Origin: Clytia hemisphaerica
Lineage: Eukaryota > Cnidaria > Hydrozoa > Leptothecata > Clytiidae
NCBI GenBank assembly: GCA_902728285.1
Contig: CACVBU010000948.1
Location: forward strand, 759,190 to 823,189
Reading direction: 5' to 3'
Length of the DNA stretch: 64,000 nt
A model generated the notes under the pieces. That model had not been told where the DNA came from and searched no databases. It saw only the letters and a list, made by a program, of their open reading frames with translations. The position numbers were made by a program, and so were the translations under genes. Numbering within the stretch: position 1 is the stretch's first letter; each line of letters opens with the position of its first letter. Of this stretch, positions 33,232 through 47,000 are shown piece by piece.

Positions 33232-34929
33232 TTCTATAGCTCAAATGTCTCCTTTAAACCTGAAGGTAATAACCCATCTCGAACAAAGATTTTTGTGCCC
33301 AGTACTAGCTAGAGCTATAGCGATTCCACTCTCTTTTCTTGATTCTTATTTTTCTTTGATCATAGATCAGCCCTCCAAGAATATACAAAAAATGAAAAAT
33401 GGCAAAATAATAGTACCTAAAGAGAAGAAATTTTGGCGGGAATTCAATTTGGGTTGAAAAATAAATTTTGCGGATGAAGGATAAAATCTACAGTGCGTTA
33501 AAGTCCTCTTAAATATTTGTCTCGGAAATCTTATAATCTTTTGTATATCTTTCTTCATTAATGATGCCGAAATTTTTACCAAGTTCACATTTTGTGCCCG
33601 CTTACAAACTTTTAAATGGATATATATTTTAAAAGATATCAAAACTTTGTTCAAGATCCCAAGATGCACCAAAGGTCCACTTGTTAAAATATCAATTTCA
33701 CGACTGTCTCTTTGATATACCAAAGACATTCAAAATAACGTCTTTCGGGATTGAAAAGGAAGAGTATTATATCATCTCGAAAATTCTATCTTTTATAGAT
33801 TATCTTTTCTTGACATAATCTCGTTTCAAAATTAATTCTATATCTAATTTTTGTAAAAAGTACAAAATAACCTAAAAAAAAACTAGCTAATAAATACTTT
33901 AAAAAAAAGTAGAATCTTAATCTAAATATTCATATTGAAGTGGATGTTACCAACAATAAAAAAAGTTTAAAAACAGTCTAAAAGTTCTATATAATATTGT
34001 AATCAATATTTATAATCAATCAATCATTTCTATCGTCGTTATTTTTCTGAAATTTAAAATTTGGATATCCATACTATGAGTTTCATAGTCTAGCAAGCTA
34101 GACGACTAATTCAGACATAGTAGAAATAAAGCAAAAAAGTAAATTTTAGTCGTCTAGAAACCTTTGTGCACTAACTCCAAACAAAAAAAAAGTGTCAATA
34201 TCGCAATTAAAATTTTTTCCCGCTCAAAAAAAGTTCTTGAAAATAAAATGTGTGTGGATTTGTGTGTTAAAAAGTTTTCATTTGAGTTGATTTTGTTTTG
34301 AGAGTTTGTTGTTGCTTGATAAATTGTTTTTTCGCTACGCAAGTTTCTGCGTAGCTAGGCCCGGTATCTATAAGGCTGGAACACCGGATTCTTCCAGTCG
34401 TTTATACAAACTAAATCCCGTATCATTATTTGTGTTTATTATTAGTATTACATGCATTATAAACGACTCCAGTCTATGAGTTTCAGGGCTTTTTTTAATT
34501 TATACATACTGCAATTGCTTTAACTGTTGGATAAATTCCAAGATTGAAGGTAATTTTCTAAGAAACTTTCAAGGTTTTTACTGTCAATGTTCCGAAGACA
34601 CCCTTTGACACCCTTTGACATTCACACAAAAGAAGGGGCACCATCTATGTTTTGGCTAAAAGTATCTGTAATACACCTTTCCCGTAATTCAAACTACTCA
34701 GAAATGGCCCGGGAAAATGTGCGCTCCACCGTTGTGCATAAAATTGTTTGGGAGGTAAACGAACGCGTTTTTGCCTGCGAGGGGTTATGGAAAGTGGGTT
34801 TTCAGCTTCTAACTTGTGTAACAAGCACATAAAACTTTCGAGTAAATGCGTGATTTGTCTTCAGACATTGACTTCAGACTTTGCAACCTGTGTATTGCAC
34901 CAATATAACTTCTAAATAAATATCATCTG
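33232..34929. other. Gene-free stretch 3' of the SLC10A7-like gene
   Basis: No convincing exon. Around 34,088-34,155 there is a short inverted repeat (CTAGACGACTAATTCAG / TTAGTCGTCTAG) that shares CTGAATTAGTCG with 18.55 kb. A doubled GACACCCTTT phrase lies at 34,597. Confidence 0.4.
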
Positions 34930-35099
34930 TTACAAATAAGCGGACTTTTTTTGCGCTTCGATTTCATCATGCATGTCTCCTTCCTTCTTCTTTTTGTAAC
35001 GCTTCTCAAGGTGTACCCACATTGGGATGAGAAGGGAGTCGAAAACTAAAATGGTGATATGACAAAACACCATGGTGACTGCTATCAAACCTTGATCGC
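34930..35099 (-). CDS. SLC10A7-like gene, exon 4
   Basis: Starts after TTTTTCCACAG, joins in phase 1 to give FLPDGV-GDQGLIAVTMVF, and ends with a charged KRYKKKKEGD tail and stop. Contains the last transmembrane helix. Confidence 0.85.
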
Positions 35100-38000
35100 C
35101 TGTGGAAAAAAAATAAAGAGAAAAAAATTGATTAAATGAATGGCCCGGGTTGACAAAAAGTAAAATTACTTTACTCGGATTAATTTTCAAGAGTTTTTTG
35201 TTTTCTTGCCTAAATAACCCCTGAAATTTATCAAAATTGCTCAAAATAAGGCAAAATAGAACAGATTTACGTTGTCGTTCGCCAAAATTAGTTCCCGCCA
35301 AAATAAAAAAAATTCACTATTCGCCAAAATAAGTTACCGCCAAAATTAAAAAAATTTAGGATATTTGCTACCCGCCAAAATAAGTTCCCTTAAGGTAAAA
35401 CTCGCGAAAGTTTTAAGCTCAGATTTTCGGTTTAATATACCCTGTAACCATTCGTGACAAAGCGTTTCAGGGCCATTGGACTTTTCCAGAAAAAATTTGA
35501 ATATGGGGGGATTTTTGGAAATTAACCCCCCGGAAATTGTGAGTTTTGACCAACTGGACAGCAGGTCTAGCCCCCCGGATAAGCATCACTTGATCCCCTG
35601 GACATTCAAAATAACCCTCAAACAGAACAATTTTACCCCCGGAGAAGGCAAATTTTGTAGATTTTTCACTACCCCCCGGACACTATATCTTCCAGCCCCC
35701 ACCCCCATGTAAGAACATTTTCTGGAAGAGCCCATTCTCAACTGGTTCTTTTTGACTGATTCGTGAAATTGAATCGTTATAAAAAAACAATTCCTCACCG
35801 ACACCGTCAGGAAGAAATACGGTGGCTGCCACGGCTTGCGATAATGTCTTCTGGCTAGCCAATATAATTATCGTCTTTTTCTGGTCCGTTGGTAGCCTCA
35901 GTAAGAATGAAACTGTCGTATTCAATAAAATGAAAACTAGATGCATGGTTAACGCCCATACACATATAAACACAGCTGTCAATCCATTGATTTGTTTGAG
36001 TCCGCCATCATGACTAGACTGACTTGTTTTGACAAGAAGGATAAAGGCTAGTGCGGAAAAAGCGATCATCTTTAACTTATTCTTCGTGCTAGGCACACTG
36101 ATGAATGTTCGAATCTTCGTAATGAAGCGCAGACATTTGCCGATCTGAAAATAAGAATTTTTAAAATAATTCACATTTCAAATTTGTGTCTCCAGATGAA
36201 ATAGCTTGCTTTGCACGAGAGGTTAGCGAGTTTGTCCAGATTTAGTTTATCTGGCGCCCAGATGGTGAAATTTTCATCCGACACGCTAGAGCTCTGAAGG
36301 TCGGGAAAATTTTCCACATCTGGAAGGTTTAGATTACGGAATTTTGCAAGACTGCGTCAAGGATTTTGCAGCAGGAGGTCTGGTAACCCAGCCCTCGTTT
36401 TCGGGGATTGGCGGGTCCAACCGAAATATTTTTAGGTTTACAGGCAAGGGCTGTTGAACCCGACTGAAGATGCGGCACATCAAAGGCCGACTATCATTCC
36501 TCTTCGATGGGAAATTGGCCCGCTCCCTTTAGAGCTTTAGCGTGGGCGGCCGCCAATCCGCCATGGGAATATCAGATAAAGATTTAGTGTACTCCACTCA
36601 CTCCTCACTCACTTGCGAATTTATGGTGTGTTTGAGGGAGGGGACGAGGTGGAGTTTTTACAAGCTCTTATTTGATTTGGTTTGGTAGTTAGCCCGTTCA
36701 TATCTCATCTGTCAGGGCGGACATTCGAACTACTGGCTCGTAATGTACTGACCCATAGCTGGTGAAGTGTGTATTCTTCAAGTTAAATTTGAGTTAGTAC
36801 AGTGTATTAAAAGGGTGGTATCAAAGCTCTGGCCGTGGCAAAAGTTAGTACGAAAAACAGTGTACTAAAATGGTGGTATCAAATCTTTGGTCGTGGCAAA
36901 AGTTAGTACAGTGTACCAAAAGGGTGGTATCAAAGCTTTGGTCGTGGCAAAAATTAGTACAGTGTACCAAAAGGGTGGTATCAAAGCTTTGGTCGTGGCA
37001 ATCGTTAGTACAGTGTACCAAAAGGGTGGTATCAAAGCTTTGGTCGTGGCAAAAATTAGTACAGTGTACCAAAGGGTGGTATCAAAGCTGTGGTCGTGGC
37101 AATCGTTAGTACAGTGTACCAAAAGGGTGGTATCGAAGCTTTGGTCGTGGCAAAAATTAGTACAGTGTACCAAAAGGGTGGTATCAAAGCTGTGGTCGCG
37201 GCAATCGTTAGTACAGTGTATTAAAAAGTTGGTGGTCTAATTTTTTGAGAAAAAGATCCAAAGATCAAGTTAATACCCTATGGGTTAGTACACTGAGTTG
37301 GTACATCCGTATAGTCCGTATAAAAAACACTGGTCTGGAAGCTTATTGTTTTAAAAAATTTTTAGCTTTTCCATTGTTATTATCAAAAGATGAAAATCGA
37401 TTTGCTCAGTTTTTGATCACGTTACCAAGTACTCCTCTTGGGATTGGTTTAAGATTTAATCACATGATCAAAAAGTGAGAAAAACAAACTAATTTCTCAA
37501 CGCAAGTTCAAGTAAGAAACAATGGAAAGAAACAAAAGGCTTCCAGATCGAGGTTTTTCATACGGACTATGGTACACCCTGTGCTTTTTCCTGTAGCAGA
37601 AAGAGCGATTTTTTCATGTCTTCATCCTCACTTACTGAGGACCAAGGACGACCTCAAATCAGAACTTTTACCGTCCTCGAACTTGCAGGTCAAAACAGTG
37701 AGTTACATGTTTTTTTCTATATAAGCATATGTCTACCCCTTTATCAGGCTCGCATTATTCTTAGCATTCTAAATCGAATTTTCAAAGAAAGAACACCAGT
37801 TGCAAAAACACCATCAGAAAGACAACACACGAGGTTGACAGTGGTAGTTCCCTGCCGTAAAAACGCTTACCGCGCCCATTGGTTTATCCTTGGAAGCAAC
37901 ACAACATCAACATCAATGAAACAACAAACTTATACAAGCAACTAGATTTTTAAGAAATATACAAAAACAACACCTTATACATAGACGGCCTCAGATCCTT

Positions 38001-41000
38001 TTCACCGTTCAATATATTGTTCTTAAACAATAGAGCCATTGTTTAGGTACCAAAAACTGAGCCTGCATATGCTTATAAACGTTATGCTTATAGAAAAAAA
38101 CGTGAATGTTACAAACTGTTTCAGAAGCTCGAACGTCCTCAAAGGGGTAGATACATGAACTTGTTATTCTACATATTTTTGGCGTTTGCGGTCGGAAGAT
38201 TGGGCTCCATCACATTTTAAGCTTTGCTGATATGTAAACTTTATCGAAAATCGGGCACTGTCACATTATGGGTATTGCCATTAGGCATCCTTATGGAAAA
38301 AGCCAGAAAAAAGATAAAAGAGCCAATACCGGAAAAGCCTGCGTTGAAAAGATATTTTTAAAATTAATTTTCAAAATAAACTAAAAGTTTAAAAAATTGA
38401 AAAATGATGAAGAAAAAAACATATTTTTCCTTTGCTTCAAAAAAAACATAGCTTAACATATAGGGCTGATTTTAGCAAATTTTGTCAACTTTAAAAATTT
38501 TGTTTATTCAATTTTTGCATGTCCCTAAAAAAGAGTTTGTATTAAATCGATCATATAAAATATGACACCCCCTCCCCGTGAATACAATAGTATCGAAGAT
38601 ATTCACCAGCCAACAAAGCATGAAATATTAAAACTGTATTGAATCAAACGAACAAGTTGCATGGGATTTTGCTTCATTGAATTGGAGAAATCACAAATTG
38701 AACTCTTAATTTAATTTTGTTAAACTTTTTTTTTGAGAAATACATTTAGATTGAGGTGATAAATTTTTAAGTCAAAACAAAAATCAAAAAGTGACAAAAA
38801 TGATGTGACCAAGAGGAGAAAGAAAAATGAAGAAGAAGAAGCAAATCTTTATTTTGTGTATTTTAACTGCTATCAACATAACGTTTCCGTATATTTTAAA
38901 ATTGCCTGAATGCAACAAATATGACGCCATTTTTTCAAAGATCAAATACAACCAACGTTTGATCGGAGATTTTATTACGTTCCTCCAATCAATATCCTTA
39001 AGACAATGTTTAACAAAGTGTATGTGGCATGACACTTGTCAATCAGTCAATCATTTCCGTGGTAATAATAGTTGTGAGTTGTTGGCGTCCTCCGTCCAAA
39101 GGAATCGGACGGGAAACGCAGTCCTTGTGTCAGATAGAGGCTGGAATCATTTCGAGACTGACTTCAACATCATCACGGTAGGGAATAATTCGCATATTTA
39201 GATAGATAGTGTCGATATTTAACGTGGATTGCCCAGTAATCTAGGACTTTTAGGCAGTCTTTCGATAGTTTTCACGGGGTCCACGGCCAGCCAGCTCGGC
39301 TATCTTTGTACTGAACGGAACTTTGGAAGGAGCGGGGATTCGAACCGTGAATCCCTGGTTTGAAAGGCTAACACTTTGAACCACTTGGTCATCCTCCTTA
39401 TTCACTTAAATCATTAAAACCTATACACATGAAGCCGTAGGCATGAACAAAATTATAAAAAATCATTATCCAAAATCCGCCAAATTTAAAGTCAGTAGTG
39501 TTAAAAAGATGTGCTGTGTTTTTATTTTTGCCAATAACTTTCCAAGCATTTAAAATCGTATAATAAAAAAAAGCTTGGAAAGTTATGGTCAGAAATAAAA
39601 ACACTTCACACCTTTTTGACACATACTTTAATTCCCACCAAAATCTATTTTTCCGTCATACACCAAATTAAATTTGCGCAAATTTTAAGCCATTATATAC
39701 ATTTCATTTGAACAGTTAGCTTACGCTAATTCAATCCTCGAGGGACCAGGGATGATCTTCGAATTAGGGAAAAATTCGAATTACAGAGAGTATTATATAC
39801 TAGCTTCTAGCTGAGGATACCAATATTCTAGTTCGAATTATAGAAAGATAATAATAAAGAATAGTAGAGGTTCGAATTAGAGAGAGTTGACTTGTGTAAG
39901 AGATTTTGTTTTTTCTCATAGCTTGGACCGTGGTGTACAGCAAACAACCCATGTCAACCGAATGAGAGATGTAAAGACGTTTGCTTTGGTACTCATAAAT
40001 GTGTTTCATTTACAACTGGTGAGATGTTTTGAGATTTTTCGGCTTAAAAAAATTTCTTCTCTTTAGTCTCCCTACGCTCTATGAATTGCTATGTGTATTC
40101 ATGATATTAATGACGTAATGTTTTCTACGGGAACATTTTCTCAGTAGTAGCAGATTTAAGCTGAAGAAAGATTTCTCTTTACTCTTGTCTCCCGAATAGA
40201 CGGGGGGGGGTCCGAATAAGCAGGGGGTAGGAAAGTTTTCTAAATTCTAATAAGCGGGGGGATGGAATAAGAGTAATTTGAAGACAGAATTCTTTTTAAC
40301 TGATATCAATTTCAACAACAAAAAAGAAACTTTAGCAAATGAACACGTAAAATAAGAACCAATGCTAAACAAAAAGGAAAATTTTAACAAGTTTAAGGTC
40401 CATCTGCACTGTAATAAAATATTGAATTTCAAATTTAATTAGCAGGGGGGTCTAAATAAGAGCGGGGGGATAGATTTTTTTCCCTTAACAATTAGCGGGG
40501 GGGGCGTCTATTCGGGCGACAAGAGTACTTGTAAAAACCGGGGTGTCTCCGTATAAAACATTACGTCATGAATATCATGAATTGTTCGATTTGCTAAGGT
40601 ACAATATCGATCGGCCATAATATTTGAGATAAAAGGGAAACTTTCACGAAATCTTATAGCCACGATCGATTTGGAAGCGCTTTAACTTAGGTTGTAAGGG
40701 TAGAGTTTTAATATGAGACTTAATCCAAAAGTTCAAGAACGGCCCGATAGGGATCAGAATATGGCCTGGAAGTCTATAAACCCCAACAAAAATAGAAATA
40801 TTCGATTAAATCTAATAAATAGCCCAAAAGCCACTTTCTCGCCCGAACTTAAAAATGCTAAAAACGAGGAATTAACCAAAATTCTCAATATATTTTGAAT
40901 GAGATTGTAGGATTTGCACCAAAAGAAAAGAGACTCGTAGAGCCTTCTACAAAGAAGAGAACTTACTGTCACCTTATTTTAGAATCGCTGCGAGATTACA

Positions 41001-44000
41001 TCGAAACAGCATCTCAATCATCAGATCACAATACCGGAGAATTTCCGGCAATAAAGGCGTTCGATGGTAACAACGATGTCTACAGTCATACTGCTCGATC
41101 ACCCACACCACACTGGATCAAAGCCACATTCAAACAACGTGTATTCATTAATTACGTCATCTTCGTCAATCGGTTACCTATCATATCCAGTCCTTATGAT
41201 CAACGAAACGATAACATGCGGCTAGAAACTATCCTACATGACGGTGGTCAAAGCCGCGTGACCGTTTTCGGGAACACAGGTATATTGGGAACACAGAAGA
41301 ATATTTCATGTATGCAATACGCAGACGAGTTTCAAGCTTTCCAACCTCTAGAGTTTTCAACGGATTATAACAATATTGGTGAGATCTGGATTTATGGCCG
41401 AGTAGTGTTCACTTTCTAAACGATTCAGGGACAATACTATAGCATTCAGCTATGGTGATTTTTCATGTTTCAAGCGACCGTAGTCAGAGTGTCTACAGAT
41501 TTTTTTTTCTCGGGATTTTCAAGGTTTTCAAGGTTTTTTGGCAAAGATTTTGGCACTTTTCAAGGTTTTTTGATACTCAGTTGACATGGTGCTCAACAGG
41601 GGTTTTGGTTTTTTCAGAGTGGTAGGCAAAAGAAAAATAGATGACAACAAATTTAATTTATTCAGCTATGGTGGTTTTACATGTTTCAAGCGACCGTAGT
41701 GCAGTGGTAGAGCATCCGGCTACGGTGTGCAAGGTCGTGGGTTCAAGCCTCAGCCGGTTTATACCAAAGATTTCTTTAAAATGGTATATGATGCCTCTGT
41801 GCTCGATGCTCAGGAATTAAAGGAAGGATCAAGGGTAAGTGGAGCAATCCAAGGAGAAAGAGTGGCGCCCTCCCCTGCCTTCGGGTAGATAGCTATCGAA
41901 AGAGGAGCCTTCGGGTCGCCTCCGACTGCGGTCGCAGACTTACTTACTTTACTTATTTTTCATGTATTGTTAAGTTACGTAACTTCTGCCATTATGGAAG
42001 CGAACGTTCGATTTGCATAAATAACCACCTTTGCATACAAATTTTCCATTACACATTCGAATGTGTGCTTGGTGGAAATTACGTAACTTAAAAAAACTGT
42101 ATATATTTTTTCTTTTTAATAGTGTAAAATATTTAATTAGAGTCTTTGTATTGTGTCGGTAAACAAGGGTCCTAAAATTTGAAAAGTCATGTTTAAGCAT
42201 TTAGACCATAACTTTTGATCTGGTTGGTCAAATTTGACAAAAATGAGTTGATCGTTGCTCTTTCTATGCAAAAAATTGATTCTTGAAAAGTTCATAGAAC
42301 CCGAGAAAATTTATACCAAAGAGGGACTTTTTTCTGGGACACCCGGTATATTTTTCCCAGAAAAAAATTACGTAACTTAATAAAACATGAACAACCTTTA
42401 TTAGGTAGTTTAAACTCCCGAAACGGTTTTTAAAAGGAACTAAAAAATACTCTACTTTGATGGCTCCCTACTAAAAACCGTAAGTTGGTCTGATCTCGAC
42501 ATCCCTCTTCTAATTTCGTCACCCTTCTTTAGAGATACGAATAATAGGTGGGTCGCAATCGCTAATTGAAATTAATTGTCTTTGCTTAACAATCAGTTGA
42601 GGAGTCTATCAGTGATCCCGTCCTTCCTATTATTCCTATCTCTAAAGAAGGGTGTCGAAATTAGGAGAGGGATGTCGACATTAGACCAACGGTATTCAGC
42701 AATTAACTAACAAAAGGAACAACTGGGAACAAGGCTGAATGGAAAAATTGAATAGCCTACGTTGATGACTCTTGCTTCTTAATATTCAGTAACTATGCCA
42801 GGGGAAGCTACTTATAGCTTTTTGATAGACTTTATGGCGCTGATAAGTGGCCCGGTGTAATCAAACTATGCTTAGTTCTGGGCATAATCAAAAATAGTCC
42901 TTTATTTCCTGTAAGATGATAACTGTTCTTTTTTTAAAGAAGAAATCTAATGAAACAACTTCCCCAAATTTGGCCTAAATTTGGCTAAAACTTTTTCTTT
43001 TGATAACCTTGAAGTCTTGATTGAAGGATTACCATTTCGCATCATTGCGCAAAAAAATCAGAAAAAGCTAATTAACCCATTTTTAGAAATACTCATTTTC
43101 CTTAAAAATGAAAAAAGGGAATTTCCCGAAATAAGAAAATCCTGTTTTTACGGCGAAAATAAAAACTTCAGTCACTTTTTAGTGAACCTTTATCTTTATA
43201 TGCAATAAATCAGAAAAAAAATAATAAGTCAATTTCGCACAAGTCCAAAAAACCTCATATTTTTAGGCACTCTTTGGCCCAAATTTGCCCAAAAACTTCT
43301 TTTTTGAGAATTGGGCTCCGATACTTACGCATCATTATGCAAAATATCAGAAAAAAGTACTCTCGGGCACCTAATAGCCGTCCCCCCCCCGCTAATTAAT
43401 TTTTCGAAAGTTTTCCACCCAGGACATTCTTATTCCAACCCCCGCTTATTAATTTTTGGAAAAATGTTTTTAAAAGTTCCCTCTTTTGTCCTAATTCAGC
43501 TGTATTAGCTTCCTTTTCAAAAATTTTCCACCCAGGACATTCTTATTCCAACCCCCCCCCCCCCCGCTTATTCCAAACCCCCCGGTTATTAGGTACCCAA
43601 GAGTAATGGGCAAATCCCAAGAAAAGCCAAAGGACAAATCAGGACCTCCGAGGTAGGTCCAAAAAGTTTGACCGATCGTTCTCACCGAGATAAAAAATTT
43701 TCCAGAAAAAATATTCCAGATATCATAATTTTCCTTATAATATAGTAGGAGAGTGAAAGTATTTGTTTTCTGACGATTATTGGGCTTTGAAAAAAACATA
43801 TATCTCCTGTTGAGGTTTGATATGTGGCGGAATTCTATAGAGAGATACAAAAATCTGTCAAAAATAACTGGAATTCCATGGGGGTAGCTTTTTAACAAAA
43901 ATTCAGAGGGGTTTAAACCTGAAATTGCCTGGAATTCCAGGGGCTTACAGCATTTCCAGCCACAGTGGGATGAACTTCCTCAACAGGGGTTTTTTTCTGG

Positions 44001-47000
44001 AAAAGCCCATTTAAAGTCGTTTGCTAAACAAACTTCAGAAAAGAATGAGTCGTTTGAAAAATTAAATATTTTACGAATTTGAACTTTTAAAACTTTCTTC
44101 GCGACTATTTTATTTACCGAATTCGCCAAAATCGCGAAAATTTCTGGCCGCAAAAATTTAGACATTATACATTAAAGTACTTACCGCCAAAGGTATGAAC
44201 AATGTTAAGAACAACTTAAGCATCATCTTTCCAACATTAAATTGGACATCAACATCCGAATAAATCAGCCATTCCAAATATAATGGGATAGTGAAAATAC
44301 CAACAATATTTGTAACCACGGTGATCATAATGGCCACTGCAATATCACCTTTCAAATTCATTAACTAAAAAAAATCAAGAAGATATACTGGAATTGTTGA
44401 AAAAAATCATCCATAAAGCTATAAGCAAAAAGCTCGTACCCAAAAATTTTAAAAATGTCAAAAAATGAAGGTCTTCAAATCTCTCTAAAACCTATTTTTA
44501 TGGGAGGCTATGGTATTTTGTAGCAAAAAGCAAAAAAAAAATAGAGCTTAACCTCGCTTCAGAAATTTTTTATCGCATTTTTTAGGTTTTTGTAAAATCG
44601 CAGGCCAAAATAGGAGAAAAAATCATCAAGTTTTGCATTTTCTTCTCATTGACTTCATTTTTAACCCCTACTTTTAACCATTTTTGAAATCTACATAAAA
44701 TTTCCGACAATTTAATATATAACATGCATATGTTCCCAAAAAATCAACATAGGCTAAATCTGAGCCTGCTGCTACGGTACTGAAAAAACTGCTTTGGAAT
44801 GATGTCGTTATTACAGGGTTTTTTTTTCAGGTATAGATTCAAAAAACTTACCAAAAGGCCTCTTTTGCAAGCTGAGTCAACTTTCTATAGGACTTGGACT
44901 GGTTAATCTATGATTTGAGGCTTTCAAATCCATTTTTTCACTGACTAGTACTAGGTCAGAGTTTTTGTCACGCCGTGACGGAAAATTTTCAATAGCCTGT
45001 AAAAATCTATGAGAGTGGAATCAGGCCTTAATTTTCTCCATGAAACATCAACCATATAGTGTTAATCAGAAACCTAAAATAGAAATTCAAAAATCAACCC
45101 ACAAGATTTTCTGTAGCCCTTTTTAGTTTTTGTCACGCCGTGACGGAAAATTTGGGCTTATGTCAAAATCCCCTATCTTTTCGTCAATTGTACTTGAATT
45201 GAGATTTCTTTGCTTGAAAATTCTTCAAATAGGTAGAGTATATCAGAATATGCAAAAAATAGAGTCAAAAATGCAGAATTACAATGAACTAGAGGTCCTG
45301 CAAGGTGGATTTTCTCATTTTTGATCAAAATGTTTCGTAGACTAATTTTGGAAAAACTCGGGTTTTTTTTAGGATTTAGCTCATGTTTTAACTTTCTAAG
45401 TTTATTTTTCTCATTCTAGTATGTATTTCTGACAACTTTACATTAAAATTATAATATTTCTTACAAATTCAGGAAAATAATTACATATTTCTCATTTATG
45501 ATTTTTAGCGTTTCATCACTTTTTTGGCCAAAAATGGGTCATTTTTAGGCCGAAAATCCAAAAAAACCGGAATATTAACTTGAAAATAACCCTATCATGT
45601 TATATATCAGTGGAAGCGGAATTTTGAGTAGATTTTGAATATCCAAGTTTCATGTCCTGAAAAAGAACTCAACTCAAATTATTATGCTTTAACAGCTAAA
45701 AATAGACATGGGTACGAGCTTTTTGCTTATGACTATAAACACACCCGTTTCCTGGTGGGAAAAACAAGTTAAGGTGGGCATTAATTTCTTTAGGTGGGAT
45801 TTTCGGTGTTTTGGTAAAAGTTAATGTTAGTTTTTTCTTATTTCCAATTTAAGAGCCACTGTCTGTAAGAATCAGACAGGGTGAGGAAGTGAATTTTTTA
45901 AAAATGGCTAATTTTGATATATTTTGTTCTAACTAATGGACTGAGCATCCTGTGAAAATTTTAGGGTCTAACTCAAAGCGGTTCAGATTTTATGGCCGGT
46001 TGAAATTTTAAATTTGAGCGGTCTCCGCTAACAAAAAATCTCAAATTTGGCTAAATAGGGATTTTGACCTCAAATTGTGCTTGAATGATAACAGAAACAA
46101 TATTCTCAATTTGATAATCTGAAAATATGTACAACTTTTAACAGAAAAATGTAAAAATCATAACATACAGATAACCCGTTGTCTAAAAAACATGGCTTCA
46201 AAACCAGGTTTTTGAACCGCGCGACAAAGTTGAGCCATTTCTAGGGCAAAAATCTCAAAATGGAGAAAATTATAGCTGGAAAGCTTTTATTTCCCAAAAG
46301 TATTCTCAGTGTACTGCGGAAAACAAAAATGGGAACCATCAACCTCTCTGATTTTTCAAAATGGCAGCCCGGAGTTGGACTTTTGGAGTTTTTTGCCGTA
46401 AATGTGCATTTTGCCGCCATTTTAAAAAAAGACGCAAAAATTTCAGGGGGTCAATTATATATTTTTTGGTACATTTCTGGGGTACTTTCAGGAACTGAAC
46501 TCAGAAAAAGGGGTTTTTTGATATTTTTTGAGATTTTCATCTCAAAAATTTTTTAAACTTTGTGGCTTTTTTAGTCTTTTTCAGCACCGTAGGCCACTAC
46601 TGGGTCATATTATACTCTGAAAAATCCTTGGTTAAGATAGCTTAAATACCTTCTTTTGTTTTTTTCCTCATTTGGTGTTAAAATAACCACTAGAAATGAT
46701 TTAAGAGCTTAATTTTAAGTTTTAGCCCCAAAAGGCTCAAAATGGACTAAGATGTAGGAGAAAACTCTGAAAAATGTAGTGGTTGTATTTTTTTCCGCTC
46801 AAAATTGAAGAACAATTAGGTAAAATACTTCCTACTTTAAATAATATAGCCTAACCTAAAAATTTGAATTTAAATTAAATTAAATTAATTATTGGAATAA
46901 ATTATTACCAGAAATTTGGAAAATAAATTAGAAATTATAAAAAAGGTAATAATAGTTATAGTAAAAGAATTGTTATGCTATAATATAAGAAGGTTCAAAT

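Larger units (their letters stand above)
36145..44184 (-). other. Intron 2 of the SLC10A7-like gene (8 kb, hosts another gene)
   Basis: Between phase-0 exons 2 and 3. It contains a 51 bp satellite (36.79-37.23 kb), the entire plus-strand PAN/F5-8C gene (38,827-41,419), SINE-like repeats and several MITEs. Confidence 0.85.

Noticed and set aside
33367..33729. 120-residue minus-strand frame between the transporter and the satellite
   Set aside because: No domain, Lys/Phe/Ile-rich as expected of AT-rich noise, no convincing splice context.
36845..37240. Long open frames on both strands across 36.8-37.2 kb
   Set aside because: They are translations of the 51 bp satellite, whose length is a multiple of three; no domain and both strands are equally open.
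37616..37945. Possible small gene on plus
   Set aside because: No recognisable domain, no clear partner exon, and composition typical of chance frames.
39330..39400. Functional tRNA-Ser or tRNA-Leu on the minus strand
   Set aside because: Resembles the tRNA head but stems are incomplete and a repeat body follows; treated as a SINE.
41697..41770. Functional tRNA gene
   Set aside because: A and B boxes are present, but the anticodon stem does not pair and the sequence continues into a SINE body.
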